Below are positions 44,402-55,614 of a stretch of DNA of 64,000 nt, one piece after another (within the stretch, counting starts at the first letter, position 1; each line of letters begins with the position of its first letter). This stretch comes from Shinisaurus crocodilurus (lineage: Eukaryota; Chordata; Lepidosauria; Squamata; Shinisauridae). Below the pieces are notes generated by a model. It was given only the letters and a program-made list of their open reading frames with translations, made no database searches and was not told the origin of the DNA. The position numbers were made by a program, and so were the translations under genes. Location: contig CM037880.1 in the NCBI GenBank assembly GCA_021292165.1, positions 26,744,232-26,808,231 on the forward strand. Direction: 5' to 3'.

Positions 44402-45105
44402 GGCTGCATTTGTACGTAACACTAAGCCATGATTTATGTTAACCATGTTTTGTTACTTTAGCCATGAATTGTCTTGCAGATGAGTAAACAAACTGCAACT
44501 TGTTTTCCCTATTTCTGATTTCTTTTTCTTCCACCTGTTTTGCCAGCCTTCGGGGTGATTGTGTTTTTAGGCTGCTCTTGCTGGGCACCTATGTTTCAGG
44601 GAAGAAAACAGCACAAGCAAGCCAGTGATAAGCCACAGTTCTGTTCAGACATTGACTGGGTTCACACGACATGCACCATCCTGAATATTCAACCCCTCGA
44701 CCATTGCTTGTTGTGTGGTGCGAACCTAGCCGACAGGGGTTGTGCGAGGGTTAAGCAACCCATGGTCTGTTCGAGGGTTGTTTGCCCCTGCCGACCAGCT
44801 TTGCATGACATGACAACCCACGGTCGGGGATTGAATATTCTTGATGGTGCTCACAGGAGCCACAGCTTGTTGTGGCTTAAATAAGTCACAACGAGCTGCG
44901 GCATTTCATGTGAACAGTCCCATTGTGTCAAATCATGGTTTTAAAAAAGCCATACTTTGTAAGCAAACAACAAACCATGGATTATATTTGTGGTTTGTAG
45001 CTGGTTAACAAACCATGCTTTGTTTGCTGGGAAAGGTTTGGACATAAGAACAATCCATATTTCAACAAACCACACCATGGCTTAGTGTTATGTGTGAACC
45101 AGGCC
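44402..45105. mobile_element. MITE with a second MITE nested inside
   Basis: The outer ends share ACGTAACACTAAGCCATG (44414) and, inverted, CATGGCTTAGTGTTATGTG (to 45093). Inside, 44654-44921 is a second element with ends GACTGGGTTCACACGACATG and CATTTCATGTGAACAGTCCC, flanked by ATT on both sides, and with GAATATTCAA / TTGAATATTC inverted further in. Lies in ODAD2 intron 4. Confidence 0.5.
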
Positions 45106-45164
45106 ATAGGTTTTGATCCTAAGATAAGTAAAGTTACTAAGGTAAGTTTTTATACTGTATTTTA

Positions 45165-45245
45165 TGTTGTACTTTATGTTTTTGATTGTTGTGAACCGCC
45201 CAGAGAGCTTTGGCTATTGGGCGGTATAGAAATGTAATAAATAAG
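45165..45245 (+). mobile_element. LINE/SINE 3' tail fragment
   Basis: GTGAACCGCCCAGAGAGCTT, TGGCTATTGGGCGGTATAG and AAATGTAATAAATA form a known type of reptile retroposon 3' end; same as the reverse copies near 2490 and 52028. Confidence 0.65.
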
Positions 45246-45572
45246 TTAAGGTTAACTTAAAGGGGGTGCAGATGGCTGCAGAAGGGAGGAGGGGATGGGA
45301 AATCCCTCTGCAACCAGCTGCACCCCTTGAAAAGCCAGAATGCTAGAAAATCAGCGTGGAGAGTCTCCAAAGCTACTCCCTCTCCTCACACATTTCCTCT
45401 ATTCAGGTACAGAATGCCTGAATAGGGTTATGTTTGATCAGTTTCCAGAGTTTTCTTTCTGGATGACATGGATTTGGTTTATGAAAAATCCAGCATTTCC
45501 TTTTGTTTCTTTCGAATTAGGTGTGTAAATCTTTTGAGCTATTAGAAAGTAACTGCCTTGTTCTAATTACAG

Positions 45573-45679
45573 AGAAGTGAGGTTAACTCCAGCTGCTGTG
45601 AAAAATGAAGTAGAACTGCTTAAACATTTCTCTGGGGACATGGAAGATGCAGTCCTTGAATCGCTGGAATATATATCAG
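45573..45679 (+). CDS. ODAD2: ODAD2 exon 5
   Basis: Acceptor TTCTAATTACAG, donor GTCCCA at 45680. The frame reads EVRLTPAAVKNEVELLKHF and then SGDMEDAVLESLEYIS, ending one base into an aspartate codon completed by exon 6. The donor is weak after GT (GTCCCA), but phase and open frame on both sides support it. Confidence 0.88.
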
Positions 45680-45759
45680 GTCCCAGCTCTTTTTATTTCA
45701 ACTATATTTTTGTAATTACATATTCATGATAAATGTAGGATAGAATAAGTTCCCAACTG

Positions 45760-46150
45760 TTTTGGGCCTGTGGGCACATTTGGAAATTTGAGAAACTATC
45801 ATGGGCACCACCACAGAATGGCTGCCATTGGCGGGCATGGCTGGTCACAGAATGACTGCTGTGCATGCCTGGCTAGTCACAAAGGACAGGTCACCTGCCC
45901 AAGAATTGAGTACAAGGCAGAGGCTGGGTTTGCACCTCAAATAACTACATATTTGACCCCAGAAAGCACAAAATATCCATTTCACAGAAAGAATACTGAG
46001 AAGGCAAACTGATGAGGCTCAGAGATAAATAACTTGCTCAAGAAACTGAGTACAAGGCAGAAGTTAGGTCTGATTCCCAAATGGCAAACCATATATTTGA
46101 CCCGATGTAGTACAACAAAATGCCCATTACACAGAAGGCAAGCCAGTTAA
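45760..46150. repeat. Degenerate tandem duplication
   Basis: A unit of about 140 bp occurs twice: GAGTACAAGGCAGAGGCTGG ... CATATTTGACCCC at 45908-45960 and GAGTACAAGGCAGAAGTTAG ... ATATATTTGACCC at 46048-46102. A smaller doublet (CATGGCTGGTCACAGAATG / CATGCCTGGCTAGTCAC) precedes it. In ODAD2 intron 5. Confidence 0.55.
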
Positions 46151-47045
46151 TTTCCCCAAATCATCTCTAAATAAATTCCTCTTACATTAATTTCCCCCCA
46201 AAATTAATAGAAAGGTCACCCACCAATCAGTTCCTCCAAATTCATCCCCCAATTCATCCATTCCTTTGTAATTAACTCTCAGTCCACTCATTTCCCCTCT
46301 GCCAGCCAACTCACACACACATATTCCATCCAAATCTCCTTTTCCCCCATTTCTCTGATTGCCAGCCATCCACACACACAGACTCACTCTCCCTCATATA
46401 CAAACACCCATGCATTCACTCTCATATGAGCTCTCACAGACACTCATACACGCACGCACACACACGTACACACCCTCCCTCCAGTTCCTCCCCAAAGCCC
46501 CTGTTGATCCCAAACTGCACAGCTGTGCTCCTTGCAATTCTTCGTGGCCTCCTGTCCCTCCACAGCCCTCCCCACAGTCCTCTGAATCCCTTCCTGCTTG
46601 GTAGCTTAGCAGGCTCTAGGTTGGGTTGTCTGTGAAGTGCAGTGGTGACCCATGCTCCTCCTTAATTTCCCAAGAGTGCTGGAGAATTTAAGATGGCAGG
46701 GTACCCCAGCTGCCCAGGGGGATTAAAAATGTGTGAGAGGGGGGAAGGGGTATGGGCACCACAACGGAGCTCTGTGGATGCATTGGCATCCATGGGCACC
46801 AGTGCTGGGGAAGTCCAGCCTAGAGTACGGTATATGTTAAGCCTATGTGATCACATGGCTTGTCAACTCTCAACTGGACCTTCCCACTGCCTATGTCCAC
46901 ATGCCTCTCCTATTGCCTCTCAGGTGACTGAGGATTAGATATTCATATTATTTTTTAATATTATAATGTAAATGTATATTCTGTCTGTTTGCCAGCCATA
47001 TACTTAATAAACCTGGGCCAAAACACTGCTGTTGATTGATTGCAG

Positions 47046-47182
47046 ACTATGAATTCTCCAATGGATGTCGTGCCCCACCTTGGAGACAAGTCCATGGGGA
47101 AATTTGCTACTTAACCATTAAACCACGAGACACAGATGTTATGTATGTCACTTGCAGCACAGCAGGAGTATTTTTAAATGGG
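47046..47182 (+). CDS. ODAD2: ODAD2 exon 6
   Basis: Acceptor TGATTGATTGCAG, donor GTAAGT at 47183. It encodes [38 protein letters not shown] and TAGVFLNG, ending on a complete codon. The cysteine- and tryptophan-bearing [10 protein letters not shown] block is strongly conserved in ODAD2. The coding length from 39511 to here is 822 bases, that is 274 codons. Confidence 0.9.
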
Positions 47183-47894
47183 GTAAGTAAGAATTATATT
47201 TAAGGGCAAACCATACTTTATATCTAAACTTAATTTAAGTTAAAATCATCTAACCCTGTACATAGGTTGAAATGGGACTACTCCAAAGAAAGTATTTGTG
47301 ACTTGCTTTTTAAGCTATGTTTGTTTTCAAACAATAGAAGAAGTGTATTGAAATAAGACTCTCCCATGTGGAAGGGTCCACGTTGTCATGCTCTATAATA
47401 TTAGTCATTTCCATTTTTTTTTCTTTAGGGAGGCATTCAGATACACAGTTAATCCAGTTTACATTTATTTCACACAAACAGGTTTTATGCTCATTTCACC
47501 TACTATAGACTCTCTTTATTTGCTTTCTTTATGCTATACTATTGACCTATACTGTTTATAGTCCAGTTGGTGAATTAGAAAACAAATTGTTATCCATAGT
47601 TATAGTAATCATGATGGTACACTGTATCAACATTATATATTGGTGAAATAATACAAGGCTTCATGACTTTTAAGGGGGAGGTACAAACTTGCTTGAATAA
47701 TGCTATTCTAAAAAAAAACACTGCTGAAAGAAGTAAGCTGTATAATTAATTATAAGTTGATGCTGAAAAAGGAAATGAAGAGTAATGTTACCGTGAGTGT
47801 CACATTGGATGGGCAGCTGCACCCACCTTAACTCTCAAGAAAAGTTTCAGAACAGGATGGACTGTACCACACTAAATCATTTCAAGATGAGGAT

Positions 47895-47985
47895 TCCAAT
47901 CCTGTACACACTTTCCTGGGAGTAAGTCCCTTTGAACTCAGTGGGGCTTACTTCTGAGCAGATATGCATAGAATTGCACTGTGAG
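47895..47985. mobile_element. Dispersed palindrome-like repeat
   Basis: CCTGTACACACTTTCCTGGG, AGTAAGTCCCTTTGAACTCA, GTGGGGCTTACTTCTGAGC and ATGCATAGAATTGCACTG. Shorter relatives are at about 31935-31995, 48935-49005, 56960-56995 and 63925-63980. The middle (AAGTCC..GAACTCAGTGGGGCTT) is partly self-complementary. Confidence 0.5.
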
Positions 47986-48067
47986 TCTATGTTCCTGAAA
48001 CATGAAACATTTTGTATGTGAGACTATGCAAGACTGGGAAATAACAGAACCTTTGCTTTTCTTATAG

Positions 48068-48179
48068 GGAAAAGAGAGGGATGAAATCAATTATGAGAGA
48101 AAGAGTGACATATCTAAAGATCTTAGTCACATTTTTAAGAGAAAGATCAGCAAAATTTGTAGAAAATATGGCTAAACAG
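48068..48179 (+). CDS. ODAD2: ODAD2 exon 7 with a one-base frameshift
   Basis: Acceptor TTTTCTTATAG, donor GTATGT at 48180. The frame runs GKERDEINYERKSDISKDL and then breaks: the extra base is at about 48125 (CTT-A-GTC). Reading past one base restores VTFLRERSAKFVENMAKQ up to the donor, the expected ODAD2 sequence. As written, translation ends at TAA 48173-48175 after 309 residues. The exon is 112 bases; removing one gives 111, which keeps phase 0, and phase 0 is what exon 8 needs. The site is not a homopolymer. Assembly error, a real indel or a damaged allele are all possible. Confidence 0.85.
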
Positions 48180-49134
48180 GTATGTATTTTCTAGTATCAG
48201 ACTGTTATTCCCCAATCTGCCATAATATAAACAGCTGCAGAGCTTCACACCTGAATTGTTTATATAAAGCTGTATCTGTCTTCAAGGTTATTGTGGCTTA
48301 TTCTGTCAGTGTAACATAAATTTGCATGCATACACACACACACGAAATGATCAGCCCAATTCAACATACATATTTACGTGTGGAAACCAAGTTTAGCTAG
48401 TTATCTGTTTCTCTATGCCTCTTTCCAGAATACTTTAGGTATGATTCATTGTTGTATTATAAATTAAATACTTTGGTTGTTATAAGCATGGGGTTCAAGG
48501 AGAGGCAATGCAAGTTATACAAGTGGTTTAAAAAAGTAATGGTTACTTAAGATGGTCCAATGCCTAATACAATCACTTGGTTTCCAACTGAAGAAGGTGA
48601 AAGTAGAAAAAGAGCACAGTAATTTCAATACAGTTGGTATTAGCCAAAGACGATATGAAGGCTTATTGAAAAAATAATTGTTAGAACTTAATGCAGTGGA
48701 AAATGCTAAAATAGGTAACCTCAATATTTGGTTTGCTACCATAAGACGATGTGACCATGTATTTTGAGTGTAATTATTAATAGTTATATTTTATCTATAA
48801 TAGATTTTTTTCTTGCCTGTGTGCGTGTGTAGGTAGGTCCGATAAAACACTTCAATGGCTAGCTCAGGGGGTTATCTTTTGTAACTCTGGAGTTCTGCCA
48901 ATACATGGGATTAGTTTTGGACTTTCACTAAGTTCCTAAACACATTTATTTGGAAGCTGTATTGATTTTAGTGGAACTTATTTCCAGGCAAGCAAGGTTA
49001 GGACTTCAGCAGTTGGCAAAATCTTCTGCTCATCTTTCAGGCTTCTACAGATGGTTTTCCTTTGAGCAGCAGTATAATTTTTAAAGCAGGAAAATATCAT
49101 ATTTTAATGAAAAAGGTCAACTGTCTTTGACAAT

Positions 49135-49174
49135 GCTTTAAGTAATCAAAACCATTCCTCTTTTTAATTTTATC
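49135..49174. repeat. 40-bp unit, donor copy of an exact duplication
   Basis: The 40 bases starting GCTTTAAGTAATCAAAACCA and ending TTTTTAATTTTATC recur without a mismatch at 50610-50649. Confidence 0.85.
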
Positions 49175-50329
49175 CCTTATGATTTGAATAAAAGAAATAT
49201 TCTTCATTTTACAAGAATTGTCTTTGATTTAAATGTCAGAAATGAGTGGGGTGCTTCCAGCTCACACAGCCGCATGTTGCCACTATGCTGCAGTAGCTCT
49301 AAAATCTAAGTATTATTGGCTATTCAGAATAAGAAATATATGTATTCCTTAGGGGGGGAAATTCAGACAGTAGTTATAATTAAAGTTATCACGTAGTTCT
49401 TAGAACAAACTTTTGTCTTCAGGTTTCCAGAGTGTGCAGTTTTTCAGGAAAATTCATTATAAGCAAGCAAAAATTGGCCAGGCTCTGAAGAAGGGGGAGC
49501 AAAGTGTTATGCTTATGAACCGTGGGCTTTCAGATGCCATACTCTCTGCTATTCCTTGATTTTCCCCAAAGCTACTATTATAGGTTGGGAACATCATTCA
49601 ACGCAGCACAAAAGGCTGTAGTGAAAGGGGAAATTGGCAAGTCTCCAGGCATGAATGGTAGCCTCTTAGGCATGTGCAGGGGGCTTTTGGAATGCAACCA
49701 TATTCAGGAAGTAGTTGGATACACACACACACACACACACACACTTTATTTTATTTGAAAGAATCTTGAAGTATTGTACCCAACAGTTTATGGCAGGATA
49801 TGGAAGAAGAATCTATGTTTTAAAATATTTGTGATTATTTAAATTAGATTTCCCCCCCTCAATCATAAGGTCTAATAACCTAGCTACTGAAAATTGTGTT
49901 TTTCATTATTTAATCATCAGAGAAATGTAAGAGTTGTAATCTCCATTTTACAAGACACAAAATGGTTTCTTTGTTAAACTGGAGATTCCCGAACATAAAC
50001 CTGGGACAGTTTTAAAGGATGGAAAATGCTTGCAGCTCCTTGTTGCTTAGACAATTTCCTATCGAATTGTCTTGGCTTTAAGTAACATTATGTTTTGTGA
50101 GATAAGACATATTCTGCTAAAACTTCTTCCAGATCTTTGAATGCTGAGTAAGCAAGTGGCAATCATGTTTGTTTTAAATTTAGCTATGTATTTTAAAAGA
50201 CCACAATATAGCTCCATCTTTTTCTTCTGAGCTGAGGCCCAAGATCTGAGCACATAGAGGCTATATCCACACTGCAGACTTACAGATGCTGTAGATCCTC
50301 TCCTGCATGGCTGGAGAGAGAGCTCCGAG

Positions 50330-50690
50330 CATGGATCCCTCTCCCCAGCCCCTCTCAGCTACCATGGGGAACTCCATGGCAGTTACCATACTGGAGGTCA
50401 GTGTCGCAAACTGAGGGAAGGGAGGAAAGCGGAGGGATGGGGTGTGCTGGTGGGTAAGGAGGGCCAGGCCTGGATCCAATGGCCTCCCAGCCCCTGCCCC
50501 CCCCATCATGACTCCGCTAAACGGGATCAGAGGCCCATCTAGTGGGCAATGCTGTAAAGAAGGTCGAAGAGGTGAAAATCACCTCTGTTGCTCCTCCTGC
50601 CCTGCCCTGGCTTTAAGTAATCAAAACCATTCCTCTTTTTAATTTTATCTGGACAGAGTACTGGATACTCAGAAGCCTCTGAGATCAGAG
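50330..50690. repeat. Dispersed repeat, copy 2, interrupted by a 40-bp insert
   Basis: Same family as 17513-17812. At 50610-50649 the similarity is interrupted by the 40-bp unit from 49135-49174 and then resumes (TGGACAGAGTACTGG, CAGAAGCCTCT) as in the first copy near 17800-17840. Confidence 0.6.
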
Positions 50691-52027
50691 ACCTCTGTTT
50701 TTCAGCCTTCAAATAGGTAGGATTACTTGCTTAGACTGTTTCAATAAACATTCTCTCTCCTCAGGCAACTCTAGAAGCTGTAGGTCTGTGGGAATACTGG
50801 GGGTTCTCACTGCTGTCACCAAACTACAGTTCAATCTCAAGTTGCTTTGGAGGACAGCTATGACAGTTAAGCTGTTATATATTCAGCATATGTCTGTACT
50901 GTACTGTACATATACTGGCCTTTACACTTCCTTGAGTTGTGTTTTCATGATATTTGGATCACTGGTGGGAAAACATGAAGTAACTAATGCTTCTGCTGGG
51001 TCTGCTTTAAATTCCTGTTAAACTTTGTTGGTTTTTTTTTTTTTTTAAGAAGACAGTCTTTCAATGGGAAAGAGGGTTTTATTGTTGTTGAAGCCTAACA
51101 CAAGTTATATACTGAGAGTTATATTTGGTGAAAACCAGAACACAAGAGAGTCACTCCAGTATGTGAGGTCTGGAATAATTTTGCTTTATAACATATGGTA
51201 AGGAAACCATATCCAAACAGTCTGCACATCTCATGCTCTTCAAGAGGAACAGGAAGAAGAGACCTTCTGGTGTCTTAAAAATCTCATCTTCTGAAATATA
51301 TATTGCAAATTCTCTCAGACTGAAAATTTCCAATCTCTGGATAATATCTATTACCTTTCAGACTCTGTTTCAAGATTTATTGACCCTGATTTTAGAAACT
51401 GCAACTTTTTGCCCACTTGCCCCTAGATCAGATTAATTTGCTTTGATTCAGATTGCCCTCCCTACATCATGACACAAGAGTGCTGTTAATGGAACAATAG
51501 CAACCAGTGTACTGAACATATGATTAGCATTGTCTTTTCTTGCAGTGCTGATCCCCCATTGGGAAGGTGGAGACTGGGGGTAGTTCCAGACTAGGTTTTT
51601 ATTCTGCAATCGCCATGCCTCATTTACGGAATTTTTTTCTAGCAATTTTCCTTTTAAAAACATTGATACAGAAACAAATTCTAAGGACAGATCAATTTTT
51701 TAAAGGAATCTCTCTTTGTTTGCTGTTTTCCCCAAACTCTAATATTCATTTCTTCAGTCTGTCCTCTAAAAACTGAAAGCATTTGGTGAACCTTGCATAA
51801 GAATTAATGCAGGGCTATAATACATCAGATCTATAGTAATTCTCATACTTTTGCTTGTATAAGAGATCACTCAAGCTGTTGTGCTAGTGGATGAGCATCT
51901 TTGGTCTTCACTTTTTTAATGCACCTTTTACTGCAAGGTGTAAAATAAGCCTTCTGTGAGCAGAAAATGCCTTCTGCATGTGTATGGGGAACCTTTGGAT
52001 CCAATCCTTTCTTTTGTTAGGTTCATG

Positions 52028-52255
52028 TTCATTTATTTATTTAATTTCTATACTGCCCATTAGCCAAAGCTTTCTGGGTGGTTTACAAGGCAAAGCTTAA
52101 AACCATCACATATAATAACATAGTAAAACAGAATAAGTTGAAAACAGAATAAAACCAGACTAGTAAACAATATAAAAGCCAGCAGCAGTGCAAAAATCTA
52201 AAAAAAGCACTAACACAGTTTTTAAAACTGAAGAGCTAAAAAGCCTGGGAAAATT
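52028..52255 (-). mobile_element. LINE/SINE 3' tail fragment
   Basis: TTTCTATACTGCCCATTAGC, AAAGCTTTCTGGGTGGTTTA, then AAACCATCACATATAATAAC-like A-rich text with AATAAAACCAGA. Reverse complement of the 45165 type and longer. Confidence 0.55.
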
Positions 52256-52954
52256 AAAAAAAAACTGCAATCCTTTGTTCACTTACTTTTAGGGAGGATG
52301 CAGACAATGTAATTGTCAGCTTAATGCATCCCAGTTTTTTCTGTGCTGTATCTGTTTATTTTGACCTGATTTCTGGTTTTTGGGAGGTATTAAACACAAT
52401 TACAGGTGTGGACAGGCAGTGCTCTGTTCTTTTAAGCGCTCCTGTGCCTTTAATTAAACACTTCCTGCTTGTAGGTTCAATCCATTTTATTTTCTTCCTG
52501 GTGAGTGTTGGTGAGGCATTAGTGAAAAATAATAAATGAAATAACAGTATTTCAGTAAAAAAGGAGAAGAAAAATAATGAGAGGAAATTTGTAATTAAAA
52601 CCTTTCTCCCCACATTTTAATTTTTATTGACAGATACTTTCATTTGCCTATTATTGTCAGATATTTTTCATGTTTTCTCTCTAGTTGACATTCTAAGATG
52701 GGAATCACTTTCTTAGTTTATCTTCCTCCAATTTTTCTTTGTTTTGCCTCATCTTTTCATTTGTATGTCCCACATGGAATCTAAGGGACATTTTATTGTA
52801 TTTCTAAATTTCATCAGTAAAAAGTAAAAAAATAAACATGACAGTAGTGTCTGTTTAATAGCCAAGATCCTTTCAGACAGAAAAATGCATGTAAAGATTT
52901 CTAGATTGCGCCCAATTATTTTAGGGGAAGTTGCATGAACATCTGGGTGCAGAA

Positions 52955-53119
52955 CAGGACCGGTGCAAGGCAGTTTGGTGCCCTAGGCAAGATCAGATAT
53001 TTAGCGCCCCCCCTTCCCACTTGAGAGCGCTGTATTTTTTCCCAAGGCGTTTCTGGCGCCCCCTTTAGCCCTGTGCCCTAGGCAGCTGCCTAGTTGGCCT
53101 AATGGTAGCACCGGCCCTG
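52955..53119. mobile_element. hAT-type MITE, short copy, in ODAD2 intron 7
   Basis: 165 bp from CAGGACCGGTGCAAGGCAG to GGTAGCACCGGCCCTG with a perfect 8-bp target duplication GTGCAGAA (52947-52954, 53120-53127). Confidence 0.88.
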
Positions 53120-53839
53120 GTGCAGAATTGTAGAAAGGCTCGGCTTGTTGGTGTCTAGGGTCATATTTTTTATTGGACTTTGAAGGGTAGATCCTAGGTT
53201 TAATTCCCAGGCATGATCATTTTCCAAGAAGATGGGTTGATGAAGTTCAGTAACTCAACATTAGGGAATATATACGCTCTTTTTATAGAGATATAATGGT
53301 AGTATACTAGATGGGATAGGAAATCCAATGAAATACAATAATGCAATACAATAAATAGTATACTGTAGTAATGAAAAAAAGGTTTGAAAAATACATAGAG
53401 GCAAAATATTTTATAGATGTTCAGAACAAAGATTATTATTTAGTTAACTTCTCAGTGCCAGGAAATATAGTTCCTTGTGCTAATATGTGAAGGCTCCCCA
53501 GATCCAGTAAACATGGAAAGGAGAACCATTTGGCAGTTGTTGGATATGATAGCAAGATCCAGGACCTTATCTGCCCCCATTTCCATCTCTGCCTTCAACT
53601 TGACATGGAAAGGAATTCCTTCAGTTGCAGCAATGGTGTTTAGACTTATGGGCCATCAGGTTACCATCTTTGCCCAGCTGCTGAGACCTCAGTGCCATAG
53701 GAGGGCCCTCTGCCATCAATGTATAATAAATGTAATAAACAAACTGTGGAACAAAAGACGATTGAAACTATGGGATTAGACCAGACATGACTGACATATA
53801 GAAAGTCATGAGGCAATATTTTTTTCATTTATTGGAAAC

Positions 53840-54545
53840 TAGCTGTTTCCCGTGGCTTCGCTCGTGTGGATTTTAGGATTTGGTATAATTGTTTTTAAAA
53901 GAAACATGTATAGAAAAGATGCAGTGTCTCTGACTGAAAGTGTAACGTTTAGGCTGGGTGGTGGCAGCAGAAATCTTTTGTGACAGAAATATCTGTTCTT
54001 AAAGAAAAATCAGGTTAATCCTGAGAGACTACAGGTGATGAAGAGTGACCATGCCAAGTTTGGGGTAGATCCATCTAAACGTGATGGAAACTATACGACG
54101 ATGCCCCACACACAACAGTCAGGCAGTCTTTTAAAAAGTTTCCCTCCCCTTTCACCCCCTCAGAGAACATCCTAAATGGCCTAGGGGAAATTTGCATACC
54201 CAGCCCTATTGGCCCCTGCAGGAATTCATATGAACATTCTAAGTGCCGTATGGGCTATTTGCATAACTGCTGCTATTGGCTCCTGCAGCAAGTTGGCTCC
54301 TGCAGCAATTATGAGGTGAGGCCTATTTGCAGAACTGCAGATATGAGAGTGGGGCAATTTTGCCCCCTTTTTTCACCCCCTTAGAGACGGAATTTCCCAA
54401 AATCCTTCCTTAGTGGGGGTCTATGTCATAGAAGCAATGTCCCTTCAAAATTTCACGTTCCTAGATTAAACGGTTTGAGCTGGGCATTGATGAGTCAGTC
54501 AGTCAGGACACCTTCTTTTATATATATATATATATATATATATGA
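53840..54545 (+). mobile_element. Unclassified retroposon-like repeat with (TA)n end
   Basis: Begins AACTAGCTGTTTCCCGTGGC with TTCGCTCGTGTGG, contains ATGCCAAGTTTGGGGTAGAT and CCCAAAATCCTTCC, and ends GAGTCAGTCAGTCAGGACAC followed by TTTTATATATATA (54512-54543). The ordered blocks and simple-repeat end suggest a complete element, but I cannot name the family. Confidence 0.45.
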
Positions 54546-54819
54546 TATGTTTAATCTGCCTTTCATCCTTGCAGATTCCAAAGCCGTATACAAGAATATG
54601 ACCAAAATTGTCGTATGAAATAGAATAAAGATAGAAAAGTCTTTCCTGAAAAGATAAAAGAGTAGGTGCCTGGCAAGCCTCCCTGAGAGAGCACTTTAAA
54701 GATGTGGTCCACTACTGAGTAGGCCCTTTCTCCAGTCACCACCCGCTTAACTTAACAGGACAAGGGCACCCAGAAAAGCCCCTCTGATGATAAACATTAT
54801 ACCCAAGCTGTATATATGG

Positions 54820-55000
54820 TTAGAATGTTGGACTGGGACTCGGGAGATCCGGGTTCTAGTCCCCGCTCAGCCATGAAACTCACTGGGTGACTTTGTGCCA
54901 GTCACTGACTCTCAGCCTAATCTACCTCACAGGGAGGAGGATTATGTAAGCTGTCTAGGGTTCCTTGTAGGAAAAAAGGTGGGGTATAAATATAAATAAA
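54820..55000 (+). mobile_element. tRNA-derived SINE with an internal deletion
   Basis: GAATGTTGGACTGGGACTCG, GGGTTCTAGTCCCCGCTC and CACTGGGTGACTTTGTGCC are present; the block around ACAGGG..GGATAAAATGG is shortened. Its (AAATA)n tail is interrupted by the MITE at 55001. Confidence 0.85.
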
Positions 55001-55254
55001 TACAGTAATACCTTGGATTGCAAGTAACTTGGTTTGAGAGCGTTTTGCAAGACAAGCAAATTTTTAAATATTTATTTATTTATTTTTTACTTGATGTACA
55101 AGCAACGTCTTGTAATACAAGTAGTGTAGTATGGCTTAAATTAAAAATCTCTGTACACATTTTTTGGGGGGGATTTCGTTTTGATGTAAGAGTGTTTTGG
55201 ATTACAAGCACATTTCCGGAACGAATTATGCTCTCAATCCAAGGCATGACTGTA
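55001..55254. mobile_element. Mariner/Tigger-type MITE, copy 2, nested in a SINE tail
   Basis: Ends TACAGTAATACCTTGGATTG and CAATCCAAGGCATGACTGTA. The SINE tail (ATAAATAAA) lies before it and AAATAAATAAATT after it, so it jumped into the TA of an existing tail. About 93% like copy 1 by eye. Confidence 0.78.
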
Positions 55255-55614
55255 AAATAAATAAATTTAGGTACCCAGACCCCAAGCCACGTAGTACTTT
55301 AAAGGTCCTCAGATCAAAGAAGCTGATCTGCATGTATTCGGCCAAGGGAGCAAAAAGGAGCTCTGTGAGGCAGGGCCAGTTAGTAATACATCCCCTTCAC
55401 CAACATCACAACCAATGAAGATGGAGTAAAGCTTGCTTTGTACATAATCTCAGGATGCAATGGGTTTTCAGCTGTTACTGGTGGCCAAACTAGATGTAAT
55501 GTGGGAGATCCTGTGTGGTTGTGTCTCTTGACACCACATGTCAGGAACAGTCATGCGTATGTGAGGGGCAGCCATGTGAGTGTGTGTAGGGAAGAATGTT
55601 TATCAGCGCTTGTG

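Noticed and set aside
53477..53779. 100-codon plus-strand frame in ODAD2 intron 7 as an extra exon
   Set aside because: No acceptor/donor pair in the right phase and no similarity to the ODAD2 linker.
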